NCBI RefSeq assembly: GCF_007830235.1
Contig: NZ_VLKI01000010.1
Location: 62,001 to 126,000, forward strand
Direction: 5' to 3'
From: Cytobacillus oceanisediminis
GTDB lineage: Bacteria > Bacillota > Bacilli > Bacillales > Cytobacillaceae
DNA length: 64,000 nucleotides
Shown one piece after another: positions 41,289 through 51,167 of this stretch. Below the pieces are notes generated by a model. The model was not told the DNA's origin. It was given only the letters and a program-made list of their open reading frames with translations, and did no database searches. Both the position numbers and the translations under genes were made by a program. Within the stretch, counting starts at the first letter, position 1; each line of letters begins with the position of its first letter.

Positions 41289-42062
41289 CTATTGCCCGGT
41301 GAATTTTGGCTCTCGTTTTTCAATAAAAGCAGATATGCCTTCTTGGCCGTCTTTTGAAACAAAAACCTCTCCAAACAATTCTGCTTCTTTCTTAACGCCT
41401 TCATAGAACTGTCCAGTCTTTCCATAATTCAATAGCTCAATGGCTGCCCTAATAGAACCAGGGCTCTTCTTGGCAATTTTTTTGGCCATTTTATAGGCAT
41501 TTTCCAATAGCTCCTCTTCGGGGTATGCATGATTTGCCAAGCCATATTGGACAGCTTCCAGGCCAGTGATTGGGTCACTTGTGAATAGCATTTCAGCCGC
41601 ACGTGCTGCTCCAACAAAGCGTGGAAGCCGCTGCGTTCCGGCAAACCCTGGAATCAAGCCGAGCTGAAGCTCAGGAAGCCCAAGCTTTGCATTTTCAGCA
41701 ACAAGGCGGAAATGACAGCCCATTGCCAGTTCCAATCCCCCGCCGAGAGCAGCACCATGAATGGCTGCCATAATTGGCTTAGGGAATTTTTCCATTCTTT
41801 CGAACAGATCCTGGCCATTGGTTGACAGGCTGGAAAAATCATCTCCGCTTTCTATTGTCGTAAATTCTTTAATATCAGCGCCAGCCGAGAAAAATCTGCC
41901 TTCCCCGTGGATGAGAATGACCCTGATTTCTTCATTCGGTTCAATTTCATCCAGAACAGCTGACAGCTCTTTTAACAGGCCGGATGAAAGAGCATTCGCC
42001 GGCGGGCGTTCAATTGTGATTGTCGCCACCATATCCTGATGGGACCATTTTAAATATTCCAT
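41289..42062 (-). CDS. fadB: Enoyl-CoA hydratase (FadB/YsiB)
   Basis: A 257-residue crotonase-fold enzyme that hydrates enoyl-CoA in beta-oxidation. The oxyanion-hole and acid motifs are seen in HGEGRFFSAGADIKEF (about 54-69) and IHGAALGGGLELAMGCHFRL (about 101-120). A GTG five codons upstream lies within GAGGAGGG; ATG 42062 is the start. It lies 41 bases after fadR. Confidence 0.93.
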   Translation of the reverse strand: MEYLKWSHQDMVATITIERPPANALSSGLLKELSAVLDEIEPNEEIRVILIHGEGRFFSAGADIKEFTTIESGDDFSSLSTNGQDLFERMEKFPKPIMAAIHGAALGGGLELAMGCHFRLVAENAKLGLPELQLGLIPGFAGTQRLPRFVGAARAAEMLFTSDPITGLEAVQYGLANHAYPEEELLENAYKMAKKIAKKSPGSIRAAIELLNYGKTGQFYEGVKKEAELFGEVFVSKDGQEGISAFIEKREPKFTGQ

Positions 42063-42103
42063 CAAATCCCTCCTCACTATATTTTAAGAGCACCTTATCG
42101 GGA

Positions 42104-42688
42104 TCAAACATTTCCGCAACCGTTGATCAGCAGTTTATGAACGGGTTCTGCCAATGCAGTCAGGTCATATTTTTGTTCATTCATCACCCATGTCGTTACC
42201 GTTTCATCCATCGTGCCAAAGATCATTTGGCGGGCAAGCCTTATGTCCAGGCCACTTGAAAACTCCCCGCTCTCCTTGCCGTCTGCCAGTATTTTTTCAA
42301 CTAAGGCAAGGTAGCCCTTTAGGACTTCATTGATTTTATGGCGGAGATCTTTATTGGATTGCCTCAGCTCGAGCTGGGTGACAATTGCCAGGTGGCGGTC
42401 TTGAGAGAGCATTTTAAAGTGCGTTTCTACCATCATTAATAGTTTCTCTGCAGCTTTCTCTTTTCCTGCAATTTTTTCTTCAATTTTCTCTACGAAGTAA
42501 CCCATTTTATCCTGAAAGAGGGATATTAAGATATCTTCTTTGTTTTTAAAGTATAAGTATATGGTACCGTCAGCGACACCTGCCTGCTTTGCAATTTTTG
42601 ATACCTGTGCCTGGTGATAGCCATTTTCAGCAATCACGACTACCGCCGCATCAATAATTTGCCGGTATTTGGGTTTCGTTTTCTTCAA
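42104..42688 (-). CDS. fadR: Fatty-acid degradation regulator FadR (TetR family)
   Basis: A 194-residue TetR repressor (B. subtilis YsiA/FadR). The DNA-binding part includes QIIDAAVVVIAENGYHQAQV and VADGTIYLYFKNKEDIL, nearly identical to FadR. FadR represses beta-oxidation genes and is released by long-chain acyl-CoA. The TTG at 42688 follows GGAGGGGAAAG and gives the family length. A FadR operator lies about 200 bases upstream (autoregulation). Confidence 0.94.
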   Translation of the reverse strand: MKKTKPKYRQIIDAAVVVIAENGYHQAQVSKIAKQAGVADGTIYLYFKNKEDILISLFQDKMGYFVEKIEEKIAGKEKAAEKLLMMVETHFKMLSQDRHLAIVTQLELRQSNKDLRHKINEVLKGYLALVEKILADGKESGEFSSGLDIRLARQMIFGTMDETVTTWVMNEQKYDLTALAEPVHKLLINGCGNV

Positions 42689-42752
42689 GCTTTCCCCTCC
42701 TCTCAAGAATTAAAAACCAGCTAAACGGCAGTGCACTTTTTCCTTTGTTTAG

Positions 42753-42805
42753 AGCAGCCGGATGGGGTCGCCTTCCATAAACGTGAAATCCCCATCCCTG
42801 CTGCT
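42753..42805 (-). other. Stable hairpin in the fadR leader
   Basis: AGCAGCAGGGATGGGG and CCCCATCCGGCTGCT pair over about 14 bp with a loop of about 20 bases (CACGTTTATGGAAGG). There is no T-tract, so it is not a simple terminator. It lies between the FadR box and the fadR start. It may be a structured leader or a small repeat. Confidence 0.6.
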
Positions 42806-42890
42806 GTTTTAACCCGTAAAATAAGAACCAGCAAGCCAATATGTTTAACTATGATTTTAAATATTCCTAAAATTCATTCCGAAGCGCAAA

Positions 42891-42909
42891 ATGAGTGAAT
42901 CATCATTCA
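42891..42909 (-). promoter_or_regulatory. FadR operator upstream of fadR
   Basis: TGAGTGAATCATCATTCA matches the B. subtilis FadR consensus TGAATGANTANTCATTCA at all but two defined positions. It lies between the lcfA terminator and fadR, so fadR-fadB can be transcribed and regulated on their own. Confidence 0.85.
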
Positions 42910-43016
42910 TGTTTTTATAATAGTGGCACAATTCATTTCTGTCAAGAAATTACCTCCAGAAATATATAGTTCATTATGACATTCCTTTAAACCGCGGACA
43001 AGCATAATTCATCAAA

Positions 43017-43045
43017 AATAAAGAGCCGATGGGAATCGGTCTCTG
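43017..43045 (-). terminator. Terminator of lcfA
   Basis: AGAGACCGATT and ATCGGCTCT pair (with a G-U) and are followed by TTATTTTT on the minus strand, 4 bases after the stop codon. Confidence 0.8.
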
Positions 43046-43048
43046 CAA

Positions 43049-44752
43049 TTAAGCCCGCTTTTCCTCTTCTTCTTTTAATCTCTTTTTTTCCTCATCTACA
43101 AGTGCCCTTCTCAATATCTTTCCGACAGCTGTCTTTGGAAGCTCTTGACGGAATTCATATAGCCTGGGTACCTTATAGGCTGCAAGATGCTTTCTCGCAA
43201 ATTGATTCAACTCATCTTCCGTTGCTTCTGAACCCTCTTTCAGCACAATATAAGCTTTTACAGTTTCTCCCCGATAAGGGTCCGGAATTCCGGCAGCTAC
43301 CACTTCCTGAACTGCAGGATGCTCGTAAAGCACTTCTTCTATTTCTCTCGGATAAATATTGAACCCGCCAGCAATGATCATATCTTTTTTCCTGTCCACG
43401 ACATAGAAATATCCATTCTCGTCCATGTAGCCCAGGTCACCTGTCAGCAGCCAGCCATCCTTTAAAGTCTGAGCAGTATCTTCAGGTCGGTTCCAATAGC
43501 CTTTCATTACCTGAGGGCCTTTTACCGTAATCTCACCTACTTCACCTACCGGTAGCGGTTCACCTGTCTCAAGTGAAAAAATGGCAGCATCAGTATCCGG
43601 CCAAGGTACGCCTATGCTTCCTTTTACACGCGGACGGTCCCATAGGAAATTCGCGTGAGTAACGGGGGATGACTCTGTTAAGCCATAGCCTTCAACAAGT
43701 TTTCCGCCTGTTATTTCTTCAAATTTCTGTTGGACTTCAACAGGAAGGGCGGCAGATCCGCTGATGCAAGAATCAATGGAAGACAAATCATATTTTTTCA
43801 GATCCGGATGATTCAATAAGCCAATATAAATTGTTGGTGCGCCTGGAAATAATGTTGGACGCTGCTTTTGAATAGTCTTCAATGTCATTTCGGCATCAAA
43901 CTTTGGCAGAAGTACCATTTTGTGTGCATCCATTATGGATAAAATCATAACCGTTGTCATTCCATATACATGGAAAAATGGCAAAATGCCCAAAACAACC
44001 TCCTGGCCGCGCCTGCATTTATAGAGCCATGCTTTGCACATCGCAGCATTGGAGACCAGGTTACGGTGCGATAGCATAACACCCTTTGGAAAACCGGTTG
44101 TGCCACCCGTATATTGCAATAAAGCCAAGTCTTCCTCAAAATCAAACTCATAAATCCTGAGAGGTTCGGCTGGCCTTTTTAAAATTTCTGTAAGCAAATG
44201 GTTATGCCCTTCATGCTTCACATTTACCACAATGCCATACTGCTTTTTCTGCATAAACGGATAAACCAGATTTTTAGGGAATGGAAGAAAATCTTTGATA
44301 GCGGTTACAATAATGTGTTTTAAATCTGTTTGAGGCATCACCTTAGTGACTCTTGGAAATAAAATATCCATGGTGATGATTGCCTTTGCCCCCGAATCCT
44401 TCATTTGATATTCAAGCTCGCGCTCCACATATAATGGATTCGTTTGAACAACAACTCCTCCAGCCATCAAAATTCCGTAATAGCTGATGACAGACTGAGG
44501 AGTATTTGGAAGCATAATCGCTACTTTATCTCCCTTTTCTATCCCGATGCTCTGCAGATAAGCAGCAAGCTTAAGAGAGGAATCATACACATATTTATAG
44601 GTAAATTCCTTCCCCATAAAGTGGATAGCCATTTTTTCCGGGAATTCAACTGCTGCATTCTTTAAATAATCTTGCACCGGCTGGCTGGGATATGACAAGG
44701 TTGAGGGGATCTCTTCCGGATACTGTTCTAGCCATGGTTTTGTTTCTGCCAT
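43049..44752 (-). CDS. lcfA: Long-chain acyl-CoA synthetase
   Basis: A 567-residue AMP-forming ligase that activates fatty acids for beta-oxidation. The AMP-binding signature LLQYTGGTTGFPKGVMLSH (about 217-235) is present, followed by VEGYGLTESSPV (about 353) and the hinge region TGDLGYMDENGYFYVVDRKK (about 440-460); the catalytic lysine is in KTAVGKILRR (about 543). AAGGAGGG precedes the start. A SigA promoter lies about 100 bases upstream. Confidence 0.95.
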   Translation of the reverse strand: MAETKPWLEQYPEEIPSTLSYPSQPVQDYLKNAAVEFPEKMAIHFMGKEFTYKYVYDSSLKLAAYLQSIGIEKGDKVAIMLPNTPQSVISYYGILMAGGVVVQTNPLYVERELEYQMKDSGAKAIITMDILFPRVTKVMPQTDLKHIIVTAIKDFLPFPKNLVYPFMQKKQYGIVVNVKHEGHNHLLTEILKRPAEPLRIYEFDFEEDLALLQYTGGTTGFPKGVMLSHRNLVSNAAMCKAWLYKCRRGQEVVLGILPFFHVYGMTTVMILSIMDAHKMVLLPKFDAEMTLKTIQKQRPTLFPGAPTIYIGLLNHPDLKKYDLSSIDSCISGSAALPVEVQQKFEEITGGKLVEGYGLTESSPVTHANFLWDRPRVKGSIGVPWPDTDAAIFSLETGEPLPVGEVGEITVKGPQVMKGYWNRPEDTAQTLKDGWLLTGDLGYMDENGYFYVVDRKKDMIIAGGFNIYPREIEEVLYEHPAVQEVVAAGIPDPYRGETVKAYIVLKEGSEATEDELNQFARKHLAAYKVPRLYEFRQELPKTAVGKILRRALVDEEKKRLKEEEEKRA

Positions 44753-44849
44753 TGTGTCCCTCCTTTATTGAATGCCCAAAAGGAAGAGTTTCCTCCAATT
44801 AGAGCATAACCATAAATTAATTTTTAGAACATTCTAACTGTTCATTCTT

Positions 44850-44878
44850 ATTATAATATAATGCCCTCTTTATGACAA
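44850..44878 (-). promoter_or_regulatory. SigA promoter of lcfA with possible FadR half-site
   Basis: TTGTCA (44873-44878), 17 bases, TATAAT (44850-44855) on the minus strand. GAATGAACAGTTAGAATGTTC directly downstream contains a GAATGA half-site, but not a full FadR palindrome (only the first 20 bases are essential to the comparison). Confidence 0.7.
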
Positions 44879-44963
44879 TTAGAATAAGACCATTCGCATA
44901 GGCAGAAAATTTTTATAGAAGGTTGTCCATTGTACTGGGAATTCCCTTTAAAATTATAAACAA

Positions 44964-44996
44964 AAAAAAACGCCATACAGCAATGGCGCTTTTTAT
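44964..44996 (-). terminator. Terminator of the mutS2-yshE transcript
   Basis: AGCGCCAT and ATGGCGTT pair across TGCTGT and are followed by eight T on the minus strand. Confidence 0.88.
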
Positions 44997-45017
44997 ATTA
45001 TCTATATCACTAAAACA

Positions 45018-45101
45018 TTACACGATGAAAAATATATAAATGGCTCCTATGAGAAGAAAAACTCCGCTAAGAACCAGCAGAACTTTCGCTAATTTTTCCA
45101 A
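45018..45101 (-). CDS. 27-residue hydrophobic peptide downstream of yshE
   Basis: TTG at 45101 opens MEKLAKVLLVLSGVFLLIGA followed by IYIFFIV and a TAA stop: one amphipathic start and a single membrane helix. A very good ribosome site, AAGGAGAG, overlaps the yshE stop, and a strong terminator follows the stop. It has no known function to me; the tight signals argue for a real small membrane protein co-expressed with the DUF350 protein. Confidence 0.65.
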   Translation of the reverse strand: MEKLAKVLLVLSGVFLLIGAIYIFFIV

Positions 45102-45116
45102 TGAATAGATCTCTCC

Positions 45117-45524
45117 TTAAGATAAACCTGCCCCTATAACATACGATAGACCAATAGATAACACCATTGAAATAAAGCCGACCGCTTTGTTATTATTCTC
45201 GATTTCTTCATCAATTTTAAACTTCGGAGTTAAAAATTCAAAGATAAAATAACCGATCAATAATAGGATGAAACCAAAAACTCCCCAGACAATCATTGTT
45301 AATAATGTATCATTATGCAAAATAGAATGCCTGAAAATATTGGCTATCCCGAATATTTTCCCCCCTGTTGCCATTGCAACAGCAATATTGCCATTTTTGA
45401 TTTCTTCCCAATTACGGTACTTGGTTACCAGTTCAAAAATGGCTAAAAAAACAATCATACACAAAATGACAACACTGTAATATGCGGCTGTCTGAATATA
45501 TTCATTTTCCCAAAATTGGTTCAT
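45117..45524 (-). CDS. yshE: DUF350 integral membrane protein YshE
   Basis: A 135-residue protein with four membrane helices. DUF350 features are visible: YRNWEEIKNGNIAVAMATGGKI (in part NIAVAMATGG, about 46-55) and NNNKAVGFISMVLSIGLSY (about 109-127), two related halves. Its function is unknown. ATG 45524 is preferred since the ATG two codons upstream abuts GGGGAG. In B. subtilis yshE also lies after mutS2. Confidence 0.85.
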   Translation of the reverse strand: MNQFWENEYIQTAAYYSVVILCMIVFLAIFELVTKYRNWEEIKNGNIAVAMATGGKIFGIANIFRHSILHNDTLLTMIVWGVFGFILLLIGYFIFEFLTPKFKIDEEIENNNKAVGFISMVLSIGLSYVIGAGLS

Positions 45525-45664
45525 TTCCATTCTCCCCGTTGGAATTTAAGGTCTTTTCTTAGATGTTCGGTTCAAAGCAGATCTCGCTGCCATGATCAAA
45601 CGATTTTAAGAAAAGCCCCTGGCCCCGCTGCTAAACTAGAAGAGAGGCCTGAAAGCCAAACATC

Positions 45665-48022
45665 TTATTTAAACTCAACAACTGTAACACCTGTCCCGCC
45701 TTCTCCAGCTTCGCCAAATCGGATTTTTTTCACAGATCTGTGGTTTCTCAAATATTCCTGGACACCCTGCCTCAAGGCCCCGGTACCTTTTCCATGGATA
45801 ATCGACACACGCGGATATCCTGCCAATAGAGCATCATCAATATATTTTTCTACCCTAAGCAGGGCATTCTCATAGCGTTCGCCGCGCAAATCCAGCTCAA
45901 GACTGACATGAAAATCTTTACCCTTTACTGTAGCCATTGGTTTTGTTTCCACTGGTTTAGGGCTCTTAATGTATTCCAAATCTTTCTCGGCAACCTTCAT
46001 TTTCAAGATCCCTATTTGGACTTGCCATTCCTTATCCGACACCTTTTCCAGCAAATGGCCTTTCTGTCCAAAGCTTAAAACCTTTACCTCATCGCCGGGT
46101 GCGAAGGCGTGTTTATCATTTTTCGGTTTGACTTTGTTTTGTGTTTTGCTAATCTGCGGAGCAGCTTCAGCCAATCGTTTTTTCGCTTCAATCAGCTCAT
46201 GTTCTTTAACCTCTGCATGCTTTTCCATGCGCATCTTTCTTAAATCACGAATAATCTGCTCTGCCTCATCTTTAGCTTTTTCAATGATATCTGCAGCTTT
46301 TTCCGCTGCTTTCTCATGCATTGAATCTTTTTGCTCATAAAATTCAATCATTTGCTTTTGCAGATCTTTATGGAGTTTTTCTGCATTTTTTAATAAATCA
46401 TTTGCTTCTTCCCTGTCAGCTTCTGCCTGCTTGCGGCTTTCTTCAAGGGAGGCTATCATCTTTTCAACCTGATTTGTATCTGCCCCAATATAGGATCTGG
46501 CGGTATCGATCACTTTGTCATTAAGCCCCAGCCGTTTTGATATTTCGAAAGCATTGCTTCGTCCCGGCACACCGATCAGCAGCTTATAGGTTGGGCTAAG
46601 CGTTTCAATATCAAATTCTACACTTGCGTTAATAACTCCTTCTCTATTATAGCCATAGGCTTTGAGTTCAGGATAATGGGTAGTGGCTATGACTCTGGCT
46701 CCGCGCTTGTATACTTCATCAAGGATGGAAATCGCAAGGGCAGCCCCTTCCTGAGGATCTGTTCCAGCTCCAAGCTCGTCAAATAGAACAAGACTGTTAA
46801 AATCGACATGATTCAGGATATCGACAATATTGACCATATGCGAAGAGAAGGTACTTAAGCTTTGTTCAATTGACTGTTCATCCCCAATATCAGCATAAAC
46901 AGCCCCAAAAACCGAAGTCTCCGAACCATCCAAAGCAGGGATCTGCAGGCCTGCCTGGACCATTAATGTACAAAGGCCAACCGTTTTTAACGTAACGGTC
47001 TTACCGCCCGTGTTTGGACCAGTAATAACAATGGTGGAGTATTCATCTCCCAAGGTGATATCATTGGCGACCACTTCGTCAGCAGGAATAAGCGGGTGGC
47101 GCGCTTTAAATAAAGATATCCTGCCTTCATTGTTGACTTTGGGTTTGGTGGCCTTAATCCGTTTGCTGTACCTTGCTTTAGCAAACATAAAATCAATTTT
47201 CCCAAGCACTTCCACAATCGTCTCCAGTTCACCGCTCTGTTCCGCTACCTGTCCAGACATTGCAATCAAAATTCGTTCAATTTCCTGCTGCTCTTTTACC
47301 CTGATGCCTTGAAGTTCATTATTTAGCTGGACAATCGATTGAGGCTCTATAAATAAAGTTTGCCCGGATGAACTTTGGTCATGGATAATGCCGCCATAAT
47401 GGCCGCGGTACTCCTGCTTCACAGGGATTACAAAACGGTCATTGCGGATGGTGATGATCGCATCGGAAAGCATCTTTTGTGCGCTGGAAGAACGAATCAT
47501 GCTCTCCAGGCGTTCCCTTACACGGGATTCCTTTGTGCGCAGCTGATTGCGGAGTGAACGGAGCGCCTCGCTTGCACTATCAAGCACTTCACCGTTATCA
47601 TCGACAGCATTGCGGATTGATGTTTCAAGATCCGCCAAAACAATAATTTTATCCGTATATCCCTGCAAAATAGGAAGGCTGCTTTCTTCTTCTACAAAAT
47701 CCTCAATAAACCTTTTCATCTGCCTGCTTGCATGAATCGTGCTGGAAACCTGAGTGAGCTCCTGTGGACTCAGCATTCCCCCAATAACCGCCCTTTTCAC
47801 ATGCGGTCGAATATCAAAAATGCCTCCCAATGGGATATTACCTTTAATACGGAGCACAGTAGCTGCCTCATCCGTTTCCTCTTGCCTGCGGATAACTTCT
47901 TCATAATCTGTTGAAGGAAGAATATTTTCTGCTTTTTTCCTTCCCAAGGAAGATGAAACGTGCTCAAGCAGCTGTTCTTTTACTTTATTAAATTCAAGTA
48001 TCTTCAAAACGCGTTCTTGCAT
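45665..48022 (-). CDS. mutS2: Endonuclease MutS2 (MutSB)
   Basis: A 785-residue MutS-family ATPase lacking the mismatch-recognition domain. Walker [15 protein letters not shown] is at about 332-345 and Walker [20 protein letters not shown] at about 407-425. A coiled coil (about 515-630) is followed by a C-terminal Smr nuclease domain with [16 protein letters not shown] and [10 protein letters not shown] (about 715-765). It acts on branched DNA or on collided ribosomes in bacilli. It is 29 bases after polX. Confidence 0.96.
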   Translation of the reverse strand: MQERVLKILEFNKVKEQLLEHVSSSLGRKKAENILPSTDYEEVIRRQEETDEAATVLRIKGNIPLGGIFDIRPHVKRAVIGGMLSPQELTQVSSTIHASRQMKRFIEDFVEEESSLPILQGYTDKIIVLADLETSIRNAVDDNGEVLDSASEALRSLRNQLRTKESRVRERLESMIRSSSAQKMLSDAIITIRNDRFVIPVKQEYRGHYGGIIHDQSSSGQTLFIEPQSIVQLNNELQGIRVKEQQEIERILIAMSGQVAEQSGELETIVEVLGKIDFMFAKARYSKRIKATKPKVNNEGRISLFKARHPLIPADEVVANDITLGDEYSTIVITGPNTGGKTVTLKTVGLCTLMVQAGLQIPALDGSETSVFGAVYADIGDEQSIEQSLSTFSSHMVNIVDILNHVDFNSLVLFDELGAGTDPQEGAALAISILDEVYKRGARVIATTHYPELKAYGYNREGVINASVEFDIETLSPTYKLLIGVPGRSNAFEISKRLGLNDKVIDTARSYIGADTNQVEKMIASLEESRKQAEADREEANDLLKNAEKLHKDLQKQMIEFYEQKDSMHEKAAEKAADIIEKAKDEAEQIIRDLRKMRMEKHAEVKEHELIEAKKRLAEAAPQISKTQNKVKPKNDKHAFAPGDEVKVLSFGQKGHLLEKVSDKEWQVQIGILKMKVAEKDLEYIKSPKPVETKPMATVKGKDFHVSLELDLRGERYENALLRVEKYIDDALLAGYPRVSIIHGKGTGALRQGVQEYLRNHRSVKKIRFGEAGEGGTGVTVVEFK

Positions 48023-48051
48023 GAGGACTTTCCCCTTTCAAGCCCAATTTC

Positions 48052-49770
48052 CTATTTGCGTTCCTTCAGGAATTTGAGCAGATCTTCTGTCTCCATAGCG
48101 TTAAGGACAGATTCCTTCTTAATCCATCCTTTTTTAGCCGCGGAAACGCCAATTTCCATATGGTTTAGTGTGTCTATTTTATGTGCATCGGTATTAATAA
48201 CGATCTTGACGCCCGCTTCTTGCGCTTGCCTGATGTGCTCTGCGGCAAGATCAAGTCTGTTTGGATTTGCATTCAGCTCCAATGCTGTATTCGTTTCTTT
48301 TGCTAATTCAATGAGCATCCCCATATCCACTTCATAGCCTTCCCTCCGGCCAATCAATCTACCGGTAGGATGTGCAATAATATCAACATGGGCATTCTGC
48401 AAGGCTGCTTTTAAGCGGGCCATAATTTTTTCTTTCGGCTGCGAAAAAGAGGAATGTATGGAAGCTATGACAATATCCATCTCGGCAAGAAGATCATCAT
48501 CATAATCAAGCGAACCGTCAGGCAGAATATCCATTTCTACGCCTGATAAAATCGTAAAATCATCAAATTGATCATTAAGAAGCTTAATTTCTTCTTTTTG
48601 CTGGCGAAGCCTTTCAGCAGTTAGCCCATTGGCCACTTTTAAGTACTGTGAATGGTCTGTAATTGCTATGTACTTATATCCCCGGGCCCGGCAGGCTTCG
48701 ATCATTTCTTCAATTGAATAGGCACCATCACTCCATGTAGAGTGCATATGAAGGTCGCCCTTGATATCTTCAAGGGATATTAGTGCCATATCTTTCGTAA
48801 ATTCATCTACTTCTTTCCCATCTTCCCTAATTTCAGGCGGGAAGAAAGGAAGTCCAAAATGGGCATAAAAATCTTCTTCAGTTGAAAAAGTAAGAATTTC
48901 ACCAGTTTCTATATTTTCAACGCCGTATTCACTGATTTTTTCCCCGCGCTCTTTGGCCAGCTGACGCATTCTGACATTATGGTCCTTCGATCCGGTAAAA
49001 TGATGCAAAGTTGTCGCAAACTCATGCGGCTCCACCAAACGGAAATCAGCCGATATATCATAAGAATGATCAAACACGACGGAAACCTTTGTATCTCCTG
49101 CAGCGATAACCTCTTTAATTCCTGGAAGATTTAATAATTGCTCTTTAACAGATGCAGGGTTTTCGGTAGCTATGATAAAGTCGAGATCCTTAATCGTTTC
49201 TCTCATTCTCCTTAAGCTTCCTGCCCTGGAGTATTTTTTGATGTCTTTCATATCAGCTAACGCTGCCTCAATGCCTTCCGCTATCGGAAGCATAAATGCA
49301 AGAGGAAGGCGTTCCGGCCTTGAGCCTGCGTTTTCAAGGGCAGCCAATATCTTTTCTTCGGTCTTTTTACCAAAGCCTGCAAGCTCCTGTACTTTTTTAT
49401 TACGGCATGCTTCTTCTAGGTCTGCGGCATTTCCTACGCCTAATTCTTTGTAAAGCTTGGCAATCTTCTTGCCTCCCAAGCCTGGAAGCTGGAGCAGCGG
49501 AATTAAGCCTGAAGGAACCTCTTCTTTAAGTTCATCCAGCACGGAAGACTGTCCTTCTTTAATGTACTCTTCAATTACGGCCGCAGTCCCTTTTCCGATG
49601 CCGGACAACTTTGTAAAGTCTTCAATTTCAGATAAACTTTCATCATTTGATTCTAGTGCAAGTGCGGCCTTGCGGAAAGCAGCTGTTTTAAAAGGGTTTT
49701 CTCCCTTTAATTCCATATAAACGGCGATTGTTTCCAAAAGCCTGATCACATCTTTTTTATTTATACTCAT
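48052..49770 (-). CDS. polX: DNA polymerase X family protein with PHP domain
   Basis: A 572-residue protein. The N-terminal HhH region (about 45-130) is followed by the polymerase-X nucleotidyltransferase core, SLRRMRETIKDLDFIIAT (about 185-202). The C-terminal PHP phosphoesterase domain carries GDLHMHSTWSDG (about 335-346), EMDILPDGSLDY and HPTGR, likely a 3'-5' exonuclease. In B. subtilis PolX works in base-excision repair. Ribosome site AGGTGG. Confidence 0.95.
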   Translation of the reverse strand: MSINKKDVIRLLETIAVYMELKGENPFKTAAFRKAALALESNDESLSEIEDFTKLSGIGKGTAAVIEEYIKEGQSSVLDELKEEVPSGLIPLLQLPGLGGKKIAKLYKELGVGNAADLEEACRNKKVQELAGFGKKTEEKILAALENAGSRPERLPLAFMLPIAEGIEAALADMKDIKKYSRAGSLRRMRETIKDLDFIIATENPASVKEQLLNLPGIKEVIAAGDTKVSVVFDHSYDISADFRLVEPHEFATTLHHFTGSKDHNVRMRQLAKERGEKISEYGVENIETGEILTFSTEEDFYAHFGLPFFPPEIREDGKEVDEFTKDMALISLEDIKGDLHMHSTWSDGAYSIEEMIEACRARGYKYIAITDHSQYLKVANGLTAERLRQQKEEIKLLNDQFDDFTILSGVEMDILPDGSLDYDDDLLAEMDIVIASIHSSFSQPKEKIMARLKAALQNAHVDIIAHPTGRLIGRREGYEVDMGMLIELAKETNTALELNANPNRLDLAAEHIRQAQEAGVKIVINTDAHKIDTLNHMEIGVSAAKKGWIKKESVLNAMETEDLLKFLKERK

Positions 49771-49892
49771 TCAAACCACCTGCCCATAACGGTTTAGTAT
49801 CAATATTATCTCTTATTTAGCGGGGCAACTTCAAATAATGGCCATTTTCAAAAGGCTTTTTTCGTAAAGTATGTTGCTTTTTAACTGTAAAC

Positions 49893-50100
49893 TAAGTTTA
49901 ACCAACTGAGTTGATTGGAGCGGAGGGCACTTGACTCCTCGAAAATGCATTCGCATTTTCTTCGTGCGGTGTTTACTCAAGGATTCTTTTCCAATGTCCT
50001 GCGGGAGGAGAGGGAGTAAGAGACCCCACAGCGAAGCCGAGGAGACTATCATTCCTCCCCGCGGGTTCGCTGAGTGCCCCGTGCTGAAATCAATGGGTAT
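49893..50100. repeat. Dispersed repeat family A, long form, inverted (copy A3)
   Basis: About 208 bases in the opposite orientation to the other copies, from AACTGAGTTGATTGGAGCGG to GTGCTGAAATCAATGGG. It includes a perfect inner hairpin GAAAATGCATTCGCATTTTC and the CTTCGTGCGGTGTTTA module. It lies between yshB and polX. No other feature is seen in 49771-50172. Confidence 0.85.
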
Positions 50101-50172
50101 CATTCATAAGCTAAACCAACAATCTATGAGAAACAGCCTTTCAAAAAGAAAACTTCTCTAGAAATAGAGAAG

Positions 50173-50715
50173 TTACGCGGCCATATATTCAACCCACATT
50201 TCTTTTAACTGCTTGGAGAGAACAGGCGTATTCTTAACCATTTGTTCCGCGAGAAAGGAATTATTAATAGGTCCCTGCAACACTTCAATTGGAACCAGTG
50301 CGGCTATGTATAATAGAATAAACATGATAAGATAGACTTCAATAAATCCGAGAATGCCGCCTGCCCAAACATTAAGCTGCTTTAATATCGGCAGATGGGC
50401 GACAAAGTCGAGCATACTTCCAATAATTTGCAGCAGGATTTTTACCGCAAAAAAAATCACGACAAATGCAATGGCGCGATAGTAAGCATCTTCAAGATTT
50501 GCATTCTCAAAAAGCGTTTGAATCGCCGAGTCGCTGCTAAAGCTGGGATATGGAACCCATAAGGTCAACTTGGGAGCAAGTTCTTGGTAATACATACGGG
50601 CTACTATAAAAGCGATAATAAATCCTGTTAAATGGATTAACTGCAGGATAAACCCTCTTTTTAGCCCAATGAAAAAGCCAAAAATTAATATAATGATAAT
50701 TGCGAGATCCAGCAT
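50173..50715 (-). CDS. yshB: CvpA-family membrane protein YshB
   Basis: A 180-residue protein with four membrane helices and the CvpA motif GFFIGLKRGFILQLIHLTG (about 15-33). The family is linked to colicin V production in E. coli; its role in bacilli is not known. It is 2 bases after zapA, as in B. subtilis. Confidence 0.87.
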   Translation of the reverse strand: MLDLAIIIILIFGFFIGLKRGFILQLIHLTGFIIAFIVARMYYQELAPKLTLWVPYPSFSSDSAIQTLFENANLEDAYYRAIAFVVIFFAVKILLQIIGSMLDFVAHLPILKQLNVWAGGILGFIEVYLIMFILLYIAALVPIEVLQGPINNSFLAEQMVKNTPVLSKQLKEMWVEYMAA

Positions 50716-50717
50716 GA

Positions 50718-50984
50718 CTATTTTCCGTCCTTTACTCTATTTAATTCGTTTTCCAGCCGTTCCAGACGGTCTTTCAGCTTTATATAATCATTAACAGCAT
50801 TGACTGCCGTTAGCACGGCTAACTTACTAATGTCGAGTGAAGGATTCTTCGAACTGATTTCACGCATTTTATCGTCAACCAGCGAAGCAACAAGGCGAAC
50901 ATGGCTGGAGCTCTCGGAGCCTACTATTACATACTGCTGTCCATATATATCAACGCTTGTTCGATTTTTTTGTATATTTGACAA
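50718..50984 (-). CDS. zapA: Cell-division protein ZapA
   Basis: An 88-residue FtsZ-ring stabiliser. It has the family's N-terminal strand ([15 protein letters not shown]), a helix and a C-terminal coiled coil ending [12 protein letters not shown]. Start is TTG at 50984, nine bases after AAGGAGG. It is the first gene of the zapA-yshB-polX-mutS2 run. Confidence 0.93.
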   Translation of the reverse strand: MSNIQKNRTSVDIYGQQYVIVGSESSSHVRLVASLVDDKMREISSKNPSLDISKLAVLTAVNAVNDYIKLKDRLERLENELNRVKDGK

Positions 50985-51167
50985 CGTCCATGCCCTCCTT
51001 CTTTAAAGAATCCTAATCAATATCATAACATGAACGAATATTGGTGGGAAGTCAAAGCATGTCAAAAGAGCTTCGTTCATGTAAAACTTTTTCCAAAAGA
51101 GGGCTGGGAAGCGGATCTGAAATAGCGCAAAAACACTAAACGAATATAACAATAGAGGAGATATAAA

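Noticed and set aside
42705-42835. Small transposable element with GCTGGTT direct repeats around the fadR leader hairpin
   Set aside because: The repeats are short and imperfect and no terminal inverted repeats were found; kept only as a note in the leader finding.
44835-44858. Full FadR operator in front of lcfA
   Set aside because: Only one GAATGA half-site is seen; the second arm does not match, so it is noted with the promoter rather than called an operator.
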